From the NCBI GenBank assembly GCA_013361525.1, contig JABFXY010000069.1, forward strand, positions 1-64,000: a stretch of 64,000 bases of DNA. The letters run 5' to 3'. Below, in pieces: positions 25,157-33,280 of the stretch (its first letter is position 1; each line of letters begins with the position of its first letter). The position numbers and the translations under genes are program-made. The notes beneath the pieces were generated by a model, which did no database searches, was not told the DNA's origin, and saw only the letters and a program-made list of their open reading frames with translations. Source of the DNA: Polyangiaceae bacterium. Its GTDB lineage: Bacteria > Myxococcota_A > Polyangia > Polyangiales > Polyangiaceae.

Positions 25157-25819
25157 TCAAAGAACGCCGAGCGCCACGAACCCCATCGCCGACAGCGCCG
25201 CACCAAGAACACCACCGACCACCATCGTGATGAGGAACGTCCGCTTCATCTTCGGCTTCGTGACAATCAATCCGAGCGCGCCGAACACGAGGCACAGCTG
25301 CAAGAAGAGCGTCGCGATGTCGAAGCGATCACCGGCCGCCGACAGACGCTGGAGATCGCGATCCATGTCTTTGACGCCGACCACCTTGCCCTTCGCGCCA
25401 TCGACCTCGAGCACTTGTTGGTCCGGACCGAGGCTCGCGGACCCCTCGAGGATCTCCGTCTTCTCCGCCTCGTAGCGAGCGATCTTCCGATCGAGCTCGA
25501 CGATGGTCTGATCGATGCCGCTGCGGTGGGCTGCGTCGACGCTGCCGGAAGCGATGAGCGCCTTCAAGGTGTCGCGCTGACCTTCGGCGAGGGACTCCTT
25601 TATCCCTTTCGACTGGTACCAGAGGTACGCGCTCGTCTTCTCGGTGGTCATCTTCAGCTCGTCGTCGCCGTACTTGCCGCCGGCGAGCTCGTTGATGGCG
25701 AGCACCGCGGCGAAGAGCGCGAGCGACAAGCCGAACCACACCTCGAACCGGCCCTTCTGGTCCTCGCTGAGGTCGTCCTTGGGCTTCGAGCCGTCCTGCT
25801 GCGTCGCCTCGTTGGTCAT
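25157..25819 (-). CDS. DUF4337-family membrane protein
   Basis: A 220-residue protein matching the DUF4337 pattern. A charged N-terminus (KPKDDLSEDQKGRFEVW) is followed by one helix (FGLSLALFAAVLAINELAGG). A long helical, charged middle contains TEKTSAYLWYQSKGIKESLAEGQ. A C-terminal helical pair follows (FDIATLFLQLCLVFGALGLIV; FLITMVVGGVLGAALSAMGF). The role of DUF4337 is not known; members are widespread inner-membrane proteins. It lies 47 nt upstream (in its own sense: downstream) of the neighbouring minus-strand membrane gene, in the same orientation. Confidence 0.82.
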   Translation of the reverse strand: MTNEATQQDGSKPKDDLSEDQKGRFEVWFGLSLALFAAVLAINELAGGKYGDDELKMTTEKTSAYLWYQSKGIKESLAEGQRDTLKALIASGSVDAAHRSGIDQTIVELDRKIARYEAEKTEILEGSASLGPDQQVLEVDGAKGKVVGVKDMDRDLQRLSAAGDRFDIATLFLQLCLVFGALGLIVTKPKMKRTFLITMVVGGVLGAALSAMGFVALGVL

Positions 25820-25926
25820 GAGCCCTGTTTACCAAGCACACCCCCCGAACGAGGAGTCAAAACCTGGCGCGAACCCATCCGAACGTCGCGTGCACCTGGC
25901 ATAAGATGGCTCTGGAGATCGGGGAC

Positions 25927-27372
25927 ATGTGCCAGAAAGCGTGCCCATCATCGCGACGATCCGCGCGTGCCGCGTTCGCCGTAGCGCTGCTCTCGTCGGT
26001 CGTCGCGACGGCTGCAGCTCAGCCCGGGGGAAAAAAAGCGGCGCCTTCTGCTCCAGCGCCGGTTGCTGCACCCGTACCTCCACCAGCGCCACCTCCAGCA
26101 CGACGCGAGCCGGCGGTGATCACCCTCGCGAAAGATCTCGCGGCGGCGCTCGAGGTCGGCGAAGGCCGCGCGACCGTTGCGGTTGCTCCGCTCGAGAGCG
26201 ACACGAAGGCGCTGCGGCCGGACGCGCTCGCCGTTTTAGTCGGCACGCAACTCGCGGGTCAACGGGGCTGGGATAATCCGCGCGATCCCGAATCGGTCGC
26301 GAACGGGATCACCCGCGCGCGTGGATCGCAATGGCTCGTCTACGTGCGCGTTCGCATCGAGGGCGGGCGCCTGCGTGCGAGCGCCGACGTTCATCCCGTT
26401 CCTTCGACGGTATGGGCGCGCGCTCGCAATCCGAATCCGGCACCGGTCGCGCACGCGTTCGCGGATACGCCGATCGACGCGGAGGTCCGAAGCTTCCTCG
26501 AGCCGGTGCCGCTGGTAGCGCCGTTCGACTTCAAGCGCGGCAAGAACTTCGAGCTCGGCGTGCTCGCGCTCGCTTGTGACGATTTCGATCGCGACGGCGC
26601 GCCGGAGATCGTCAGCGTCAGCCGGAACGCGGTCACGCTTTCGCGCATTCGAGAGGGCAAAGTATCGCCGGTCGTCGCGAAGCTCTGGTCGGATCTGTCG
26701 ACGATGGATCCGACGCCGCTGCGCGAGCCGATCGCGACGGCTTTCAGCGCGCCGCCGCCGCGCACGGGCGCGATCGAACCCCTCGACGTCGTGGTGTCGA
26801 TCACGGACCGCGTTCGATCCGTCCGTCTCGGTACGGATCTATCGACGCGAGCGAGCTTTCCAGGATTCGCGATCAAAGAGGGCGGCGCGTTCTCCTGTGC
26901 GCGTTTGCCCGCGCTGACGATCACGGGGCCGCTCGACAGCTGTGCCGTGGGCGAAGCGTCGCCGAAACGTTCGAGCGTGACGGGGCGTTTCGACGCGCTC
27001 GCAGCTGCCGATCTCGTCGAGGTCACCGGCGCGCCCTACGAGGTTTGGGCCGGCCGCGAAGACACCGCGGTGGAGATTCGAGACGACAAGGGGAAGTTCG
27101 CGCGCATCGCCTCGGCTGGGGCGCAGCTCGCCATTGGTGACATCGACCAGGACGGCTCCCCCGAGATCCTCACGAGCCTCGACGTCGAGCGCGGCACCGC
27201 CGATGCAGTCGTCGTCTACACGTGGGATCGCAGCTCGAAGACGCCCCCGAAAGAGCAGATGCGGATCCCGGTTGCTGCGGGGGTGTATGCGCTTGCGATG
27301 TGTCCGCCGATCGGTCCTGGCCGCACGCCATTTTTGATCGCGACGGCCGACGAGATCGTGGTGGCGCGCTGA
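25927..27372 (+). CDS. Exported protein with VCBS/FG-GAP-like calcium motifs
   Basis: About 481 residues from ATG 25927, which has GGAG at 25914-25917; an upstream in-frame ATG lies at 25906. A signal peptide (RAAFAVALLSSVVATAAAQ) precedes a Pro/Ala-rich linker. A first domain (about residues 60-165: VAPLESDTKALRPDALAVLV) resembles the N-terminal fold of TolB-like or GNA1162-type proteins. The second part has DFDRDGAPEIV and DIDQDGSPEIL, calcium-type DxDxDG loops of FG-GAP/VCBS propellers. It is probably a periplasmic or outer-surface binding protein. The stop overlaps the next start (TGATG), so the solute-binding protein is coupled to it. Confidence 0.75.
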   Translation: MCQKACPSSRRSARAAFAVALLSSVVATAAAQPGGKKAAPSAPAPVAAPVPPPAPPPARREPAVITLAKDLAAALEVGEGRATVAVAPLESDTKALRPDALAVLVGTQLAGQRGWDNPRDPESVANGITRARGSQWLVYVRVRIEGGRLRASADVHPVPSTVWARARNPNPAPVAHAFADTPIDAEVRSFLEPVPLVAPFDFKRGKNFELGVLALACDDFDRDGAPEIVSVSRNAVTLSRIREGKVSPVVAKLWSDLSTMDPTPLREPIATAFSAPPPRTGAIEPLDVVVSITDRVRSVRLGTDLSTRASFPGFAIKEGGAFSCARLPALTITGPLDSCAVGEASPKRSSVTGRFDALAAADLVEVTGAPYEVWAGREDTAVEIRDDKGKFARIASAGAQLAIGDIDQDGSPEILTSLDVERGTADAVVVYTWDRSSKTPPKEQMRIPVAAGVYALAMCPPIGPGRTPFLIATADEIVVAR

Positions 27373-28697
27373 TGCGCAGGCGTGACGTGCTCTCGCTCGC
27401 TGCCGCTGCATTGGGAGGGGCGCTCGCGCTCGATCCGGCGAGAGCGTTCGGGCTCGGCCGCACACCGCTCGCCGGCAAGGTGCGCTTGTCGCTGCCTCTT
27501 GCGATTCGATCGCTCGATCCCCACGACGTGACCGATCCGCTCGCGGCGCTCTTTGCGCACGCGCTGTTCGACACCCTCATCGTTCATTCGAAGGTGGGTT
27601 TCGCGCCCGGCCTCGCGGAGACGCTTCCGCAGCGGGAAGGCGCGGCCGTCGTGCTCAAGCTGCGAAGCGGACTTCGAACGGCGCAGGGCAAAGCGCTCGA
27701 TGGTCGCGACGTGATTGCGAGCCTGAAACGAGCGAAGGCGCGTGGTGCATCCGCGATCATCGATCCGATTGGGTTGCCGACGGTGTCGCCCAAAGATCCG
27801 TGGACGCTCTTCTTCTCGAAGGGAAGCCCGTCGACGGCGATCGTGGCGCTCGCTTCACCGCTGTGTGCGATCGTGTCGCGCGATTTCGATCCCAAAACAC
27901 CGGACGGAACAGGCGCATTCGGCGCCACGTTGAAAGAGGGGCTGTTGACGCTCACCCGAAACGAGAGCGCCGCGATGGGGCCGTCGTTTCTCGACAGCAT
28001 CGTCGTTTCACAAGCGGCCGATCTGCGGGACAGCCTGCGAAACTTCGAGGTTGGTCGTGAGGACGTCGGTTGGCTCGGCACCGGTCTTTTTCAGGGCCGG
28101 CCCGAGGCGGACCGATTCGATCTGGGGACGGTCGCGACGTTCGTGCTGGTAGCGAGCGCTTCCGCCGGCCCACTCGCGAAGCCGGGGGCGCTCCAGAAGC
28201 TCGTCGACGACATTCCTCGTGCAGCGATGGGTCACCTGGGGCTCGGGCCGCTTCAAGCTGGGTCGAGCTCAGCGGCCTACGATGGGCCTCCCATCGATCT
28301 GTGGGTCGAGCCGTCGCTGCACTTCGAGGAAATCGCGGATGCCATAGCGACCTCGCTGTCGTCGAAGGATCACGAACTCACGATTCGTAAGGCCTCGCGC
28401 GGCGACATCGCCGCGCGCCGGGCCCGCGGCGAATCGATGTTGTCATTGCACGCGATTCGCCCATTGGGGACTGCCGCGCTGAATCAACATGCAGGGCTCG
28501 CGCTCATCGAGGATCCGACGCGAACGACGCTGTCGGTGAAGGGCACGAATCCGCGCGAGATCGCGAAATCGATGCGTGTGGCCGTCGTGGGTGATCTCCG
28601 CGTCGCCGGTGGCAAGGCGCCCGAGCTCGTCTTCGTGCAACACCCGAAAGGCGGTTGGGATCTCACCGTGTCGCGGGTGAAGAAGAAGCCAGCGTGA
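27372..28697 (+). CDS. Periplasmic solute-binding protein, family 5-like, with Tat-type signal
   Basis: A 441-residue protein. Its start MRRRDVLSLAAAALGGALALDPARA has a twin-arginine-type n-region. The body reads IRSLDPHDVTDPLAALFAHALFDTL, typical of family 5 (peptide/nickel, DppA/OppA) binding proteins. DGRDVIASLKRAKARG and a C-terminal lobe follow. No permease or ATPase gene is adjacent, so it may be an orphan or may act with the coupled upstream VCBS protein. The frame opens at 27222; ATG 27372 gives the signal peptide and overlaps the previous stop. It is somewhat shorter than typical OppA (about 530). The end overlaps the convergent lipoprotein gene by 35 nt. Confidence 0.72.
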   Translation: MRRRDVLSLAAAALGGALALDPARAFGLGRTPLAGKVRLSLPLAIRSLDPHDVTDPLAALFAHALFDTLIVHSKVGFAPGLAETLPQREGAAVVLKLRSGLRTAQGKALDGRDVIASLKRAKARGASAIIDPIGLPTVSPKDPWTLFFSKGSPSTAIVALASPLCAIVSRDFDPKTPDGTGAFGATLKEGLLTLTRNESAAMGPSFLDSIVVSQAADLRDSLRNFEVGREDVGWLGTGLFQGRPEADRFDLGTVATFVLVASASAGPLAKPGALQKLVDDIPRAAMGHLGLGPLQAGSSSAAYDGPPIDLWVEPSLHFEEIADAIATSLSSKDHELTIRKASRGDIAARRARGESMLSLHAIRPLGTAALNQHAGLALIEDPTRTTLSVKGTNPREIAKSMRVAVVGDLRVAGGKAPELVFVQHPKGGWDLTVSRVKKKPA

Positions 28698-30321
28698 GCG
28701 CCGCAGGCTTCGAGCGCTCGGCGCCGTCGTCGAGCGGCTTGAACACCGAGTCCGTCGGCCGCGCCCGATAAAGAAGGCTGCGCTTCGGCGCCTCCGCCAT
28801 GATGCCCTCCCAGGTGCGCCTGCGCGGAACCTTCATTTGATCCGCGAGCCCCGCGGGGAAGCCCGTCAGCGGGTCGGTGTATTCGAGCAAGATTGCGTGT
28901 TGGTGGACGCGGTCGTCGCGCTTCAAACCTTGAATGGCGAGGACGTCTCCGGCCTGAAACTCTGCGTGGTGATCGCGAAGGAAGGTGAAAAACTCGCGCC
29001 GATTGGCGAAGGGGATCCGCTCCTTGTCGCGGAATGGGCGAAAGTCGAAGTAGTCGGGGCTCGATTGCGCGAACTTCATGAAGCCCAAGACGCCACGTCG
29101 ATTTTCGATTCCCCAGGTCGAGATATCCAATCGGCCCGCGGGCCGATTGGGTGCTTCGTCGCGGCGCGTGTACCAGCTGCCCGCTGCGCGTTCGTACGTG
29201 TCGAGGACGAAGTCGACGCACACTTGCGGCGGCTGCGGTCGCCCGTCGGGTAGGAAAACGGGATAACCCTGGCCGTCGGCCTCGAACGTCGGGCGGCGAT
29301 TCTTGTATGCGCTGAGCCAATAGGGGCGGAGCTCTCCGTCCCTGTCGGGGCCTTTTTCGTCGCGCGGTCGGTCGAACGGCAATGCCTCGTCGAGCTGCTC
29401 GTTGATCACCTCGCGCATTCGCGCTTCGGCGCGCATACGCCATTGCTTCTTTTCGAGCTCTTTGGTGACGGCGTCGCGCACGTCATGCGGCTCGGCGAAA
29501 CATTCGACGGAGAGCTTCGCGCCCTGTGCGCCGACGACGACCTTCGCGACCGTCTCGCCGTAATGAAGCTTCGCGAGGATCGCGTCGTTCGACACTCGCT
29601 CGATGTCCATTCGGTCGAATCCCTCACGGTGCGAAAACGAGAGCACGTCGCGGTGGAGCGGATCGAGCTTCGGGTCGTCGACCTTGCGGAGGCGATCCCC
29701 GAACAGCACCTGCGCCGTTTTCCCCTTTCGCGGGCCGTCCTCGTAGACGTAGACGGTCTCGTATCGGTTCTTCTTTCGCTCGAGCGCGAACGTCTCCTCC
29801 CCGCGCTCGAGGACGATGTGCTCCTCGTCGAAGAGGTCGATCAGCTTGATGCGCGCATCGAGCTCGAAGCTGTCGTCGGGGTTCGTCGCGTAGACGTATC
29901 CTTCACGGAGCAACGTGTCGCGGAGCGCGGGCTTGTCGTGCTTCGTTCGACCGGCGATTCGCATGACGCGCGTCCCGGGGATTTCCTTTTCGAGCTTGGC
30001 CGTCGCGGTGCTCGCGGCGGGCTCGCGGACGAACAGCGTGACGGCGCCGCGCGCGCGCCCGAGGTAGAGCTCGCGCTCCGTTTCGAGCACTCCGGCGCCG
30101 TACGATCGACCGGGCGCCGCTTGGACCGCGTTCCAACGCGCGGTGCACGCATCGAAGGCTTCATCTCGCACCTCGGCCGCCGGCGCTGCGTCGTTCGCTG
30201 ACGTGGTGGTCGCCGTGGGCGCGGTCTCGTTCGAGCCCGGGCCGGGTGTGTCGTTGGTGCAGGCCGCCGTCATGCCGGCCGCCGAGAGCGCGAGGATCGC
30301 AGTCGCCTTTCGTAGCAACAT
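28663..30321 (-). CDS. Large lipoprotein with possible NlpC/P60-like C-terminal domain
   Basis: A 552-residue lipoprotein. The ATG at 30321 gives signal MLLRKATAILALSAAGMTAAC (lipobox TAAC) and a Thr/Pro/Ala linker. A middle region has repeated basic and acidic strands (ERELYLGRARGAVTLFVREP; GKTAQVLFGDRLRKVDDP). The C-terminal third has PPQVCVDFVLDTYERAAGSWY, AGDVLAIQGL and VHQHAILLEY. A Cys then His order with a GD turn is reminiscent of NlpC/P60 papain-like hydrolases, suggesting cell-wall or amide hydrolysis; this is tentative. The open frame extends to 30855, but that part is antisense to a divergent gene. The 100-bp gap 30322-30421 is a shared promoter region. Confidence 0.65.
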   Translation of the reverse strand: MLLRKATAILALSAAGMTAACTNDTPGPGSNETAPTATTTSANDAAPAAEVRDEAFDACTARWNAVQAAPGRSYGAGVLETERELYLGRARGAVTLFVREPAASTATAKLEKEIPGTRVMRIAGRTKHDKPALRDTLLREGYVYATNPDDSFELDARIKLIDLFDEEHIVLERGEETFALERKKNRYETVYVYEDGPRKGKTAQVLFGDRLRKVDDPKLDPLHRDVLSFSHREGFDRMDIERVSNDAILAKLHYGETVAKVVVGAQGAKLSVECFAEPHDVRDAVTKELEKKQWRMRAEARMREVINEQLDEALPFDRPRDEKGPDRDGELRPYWLSAYKNRRPTFEADGQGYPVFLPDGRPQPPQVCVDFVLDTYERAAGSWYTRRDEAPNRPAGRLDISTWGIENRRGVLGFMKFAQSSPDYFDFRPFRDKERIPFANRREFFTFLRDHHAEFQAGDVLAIQGLKRDDRVHQHAILLEYTDPLTGFPAGLADQMKVPRRRTWEGIMAEAPKRSLLYRARPTDSVFKPLDDGAERSKPAALTLASSSPATR

Positions 30322-30421
30322 CGTCTCAAGCACGGACGCCGACCGCCGTGGCGCCATTCCCCTGAGTTTCTGTGAGTCGGCCTGCCTTGAATCCACGACG
30401 ATGCGGATGCGAGCATATCGC

Positions 30422-31183
30422 ATGCGCAATTCGGCCTCGGGTTTCCTCGTGGCTGCGATGATCGGCACCTTATCCGGTGCATGCGACTCCGACGTCGAGG
30501 TCGTCGACGGCGGTGGCGGCAGCGGCGGAGCGCAGGAAGGTGGCTCCGCTTCGAGCGTACAAGGCGGCGCCGGCGGCGAATCGTCGGCACAGGGCGGGGC
30601 GAGCCAGGGCGGCGCTGGGATGGGCGGGCGAAGCCCCGACACCACGACGTCCGCGCAAGGCGGCTCGTCGTCGTCCGACGTCGGAGGGTCGTCCGGAACG
30701 GGCACGATGATTTGTGACTCGCAAGGTCCGTGCGGAGATTGCGTGGCGCAAGCGTGCCCCGAGGTGTGGTGCGGCTGCGTCAACAACCCCGATTGTCTGC
30801 AGCTCTTCGGTTGCACGGCGGCGTGTCCCTCCGGGCCCGAACACGAAGCGTGCATTCAATCGTGCATGTCCACGTACCCCGACGGCATCTCCGACGCGGT
30901 GCTCGCGACGGGTTGCGCATCGGACCCTTGCTCCGACTCCTGCCCGCAAGCCGGCAACCCGCTCACGCCGTGCGAAGAGTGCACGTACTCCACGTGCCCT
31001 GACGCCATGAATACCTGCCTCGCCAACAGCGAGTGTCTCGATCTCTACGGTTGTCTGTCCGCGTGCGGGCAGAACGACCTGTCGTGCCATCAGGGTTGTT
31101 ACAACGACCACCCCGATGGAATCGAACCGCTCGAGGACGTGCTCGATTGCACGAGCGGCCCCTGCGAAGATTCCTGCAACTGA
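30422..31183 (+). CDS. Lipoprotein with two tandem Cys-rich repeats
   Basis: A 253-residue lipoprotein. The start MRNSASGFLVAAMIGTLSGAC at 30422 carries lipobox SGAC; two ATGs lie upstream at 30401 and 30407. A Gly/Ser-rich linker runs to about residue 100. Two copies of a roughly 70-residue domain follow. Both share an initial CxxC, a Cys-Pro, NNPDC/NSECL, LFGC/LYGCL, SC..Cx-YPDGI/HPDGI, and a final PCxDSC. At least 18 Cys in pairs imply a disulfide-locked exported module. It is found by eye to be an internal duplication. Function unknown; surface adhesion or binding is a guess. Confidence 0.75.
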   Translation: MRNSASGFLVAAMIGTLSGACDSDVEVVDGGGGSGGAQEGGSASSVQGGAGGESSAQGGASQGGAGMGGRSPDTTTSAQGGSSSSDVGGSSGTGTMICDSQGPCGDCVAQACPEVWCGCVNNPDCLQLFGCTAACPSGPEHEACIQSCMSTYPDGISDAVLATGCASDPCSDSCPQAGNPLTPCEECTYSTCPDAMNTCLANSECLDLYGCLSACGQNDLSCHQGCYNDHPDGIEPLEDVLDCTSGPCEDSCN

Positions 31184-31190
31184 GACGGCT

Positions 31191-33080
31191 TCAGTCGATC
31201 TTCGTGCCCGGCGTGGACGCGTCGACGGACCATTGGAAATTGTCGAGGAGCACCAGCGAGTCGTACCAAGCGTCGCCGGTGTCCCACGTCACGAAGCGCA
31301 GCTCGATCGTCTCGCCCGGCGTGACGTTGCCGCTCGTGGTGAGCCAGCTCGTGGCGCCGCCCGAGAAATTGTTCGTGCCGCAATAGCCGGGGTCCCCAGC
31401 GAACTGCGGCGGCGGGTTGACGACGTCGAAGCCCGTGCCGGTCAGCTGCGTGGTCGCGGCGCAGGTGTTGGTGGTCCCGGACACGGAGCCTGAACCACAA
31501 CCCGTCGAACCGTTTTTGCATTGCGTGAACAGCCCGGTGTTGCCGAATGCGAGGTTGACGCCGACCGGGTAGATCGAGCCGCCGGCCGGCGGCGCGTCGT
31601 AGAACGCGAGGTTCTTGTCCGCCGGATTGGCCGTTTGCCCCGGTCCAGGCACGAACGACGAGTCGAGCAGCGTCAGGAAGAAGTCGTTGAATGCGCTGCA
31701 GACCCACTCGGGATATTCACTCGAATAGAAGTTCGTCGAGAGGCTGAACGACTTCGCGTTCGTCGGGACGCGAACGCGCACCTTCAGCATGATGGGATCG
31801 TTCGCCGTCGTTCCGCCCTGCGGCTCCGGGCAACCCGGCGCATTGGGGAAATTGTTCCCATTGGCGGTGAGCCAATCGGAAGGAACGGGGCTCGTCGTTC
31901 CCATGTTTTGGCCGCCCTGGAACGCTGCGTAGTTGGGGCTCGTGTTGTTGGGTGCCGTCGACGCGGCTGCGACGCCCGTGGAGAGCACGGCGAGGCGATT
32001 GCCCGCGAGCGGATTCACGCCGGAGCCAAAACCTTGGCGAATCGATTTGGAGTTCGCCGCGGGCGTGCCCGCGCCGTTCGCGCGGTAGAAGTTGGCCGAA
32101 ATCACGCCCCAGCGACGCTGGGGCAGCGCCGGGCTCTCCGTCGTCATCGCGCAGAGCTCCATCGCGCGGGCGTAGTCGAGAGCATCGCTGGAGTTGCTGG
32201 CGAGGGCCCCGTCGCAGGCGCCGAGGACGTTGTCGACGACACCGTCGCAATCGTCGTCGACCATGTTGCCGGCGACCTCGAAGGCGCCCGGGTTCACGAG
32301 GCCCGGCGTGCCGCAGTTGCCGCTCGCGGCGTCGTCGCAACAATCACCGTCGCACGGCGTCCAGCCGTCGCCGTCCAGATCGAGGACGTTGTCGACGGTG
32401 CCGTCGCAATTGTTATCGACGTTGTCGCCGCAGATCTCCGCGATGGGGAAGATTTGGTCGAAACAAGGACCCCATAGCGTGCCGCTCGCGAGGCACGTCC
32501 GCGTGCCTGCCTGGCAAGGCGGGAATGCGTCGGTCCCCGGCGGCCCCTCGTAACAAGTCTGCGTGTCGCCCGGTGTGCACGCGCAATCGCCGGCCGTCTC
32601 GCAGCCGTCGACCATCGATCCATTGCAATCGTTGAAGCCCGCTTCGCAGGGCTCGTAGCCGCACGCGCCATTGCAGATCGCTTCCGCGTGCGGAGCGTCC
32701 TCGCAGCTCTCGTCGCAGCTGCCGCAGTGCTCGAGATCGGTCATCAAATCGAAACACTCGCCGTCGCAACAGCCGAGCGTTCCGGCACACGGATGATCGT
32801 CGGCGCAGCCCGGGACACACGACCCGCCGCTGCAGATCGATCCGAGCTCGCAATCGCCGTTGCCGACGCATTCGGGTGCTCCACCGGATCCGCCGTCGTT
32901 CGTCGATCCGCCCGTCGCGGCGCCGCCCGCATTTGTGCCGCCGCCGCCCTGCGCATTCGAACCGCCGCCGCCGTCCGATGCGTCGTTGTTGCTACCGCCG
33001 CCGCCCGTCGCGTCCGAGTCCGAACAAGCGACCAGCACCAGCGACGCGAGCAAACCCAAAGAAAAGCGACCTTCGAACAT
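31191..33080 (-). CDS. MopE-type metal-binding, choice-of-anchor lipoprotein
   Basis: A 629-residue secreted lipoprotein. From ATG 33080 the signal MFEGRFSLGLLASLVLVAC precedes a Gly/Ser/Asp linker. A Cys-rich block (residues about 80-175: CVGNGDCELGSICSGGSC; GCCDGECFDLMTDLEHCGSC) is followed by the MopE/PF11617-type motif DNNCDGTVDN twice and DLDGDGWTPCDGDCCDD, which ligate metal. The rest is a beta-rich region (about 260-620) resembling the choice-of-anchor L domain (NFYSSEYPEWVCSAFNDFFL; LVLLDNFQWSVDA). Proteins of this layout are common, presumably on the cell surface, in Sorangium-like myxobacteria. The open frame begins at 33161, but the lipoprotein start is clear. Confidence 0.85.
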   Translation of the reverse strand: MFEGRFSLGLLASLVLVACSDSDATGGGGSNNDASDGGGGSNAQGGGGTNAGGAATGGSTNDGGSGGAPECVGNGDCELGSICSGGSCVPGCADDHPCAGTLGCCDGECFDLMTDLEHCGSCDESCEDAPHAEAICNGACGYEPCEAGFNDCNGSMVDGCETAGDCACTPGDTQTCYEGPPGTDAFPPCQAGTRTCLASGTLWGPCFDQIFPIAEICGDNVDNNCDGTVDNVLDLDGDGWTPCDGDCCDDAASGNCGTPGLVNPGAFEVAGNMVDDDCDGVVDNVLGACDGALASNSSDALDYARAMELCAMTTESPALPQRRWGVISANFYRANGAGTPAANSKSIRQGFGSGVNPLAGNRLAVLSTGVAAASTAPNNTSPNYAAFQGGQNMGTTSPVPSDWLTANGNNFPNAPGCPEPQGGTTANDPIMLKVRVRVPTNAKSFSLSTNFYSSEYPEWVCSAFNDFFLTLLDSSFVPGPGQTANPADKNLAFYDAPPAGGSIYPVGVNLAFGNTGLFTQCKNGSTGCGSGSVSGTTNTCAATTQLTGTGFDVVNPPPQFAGDPGYCGTNNFSGGATSWLTTSGNVTPGETIELRFVTWDTGDAWYDSLVLLDNFQWSVDASTPGTKID

Positions 33081-33280
33081 TCGTCCTCCCCGTAGCTCAC
33101 GCCTTGGCGGGATGCGGGCGTCCAATCGATGATCATCGAGGGGATCACCCTGTGCTGGCAATCGTCGCCGGAGAGGGGTGGGCCACTTTGGGTAGGAAGC
33201 TGTAAGCCCGAGTGGCCGTACCAGGCATTCCGAGCTGGACGGCAGATCGAGTTTTTCGTACGGCTACGACGAGTTTTCAC

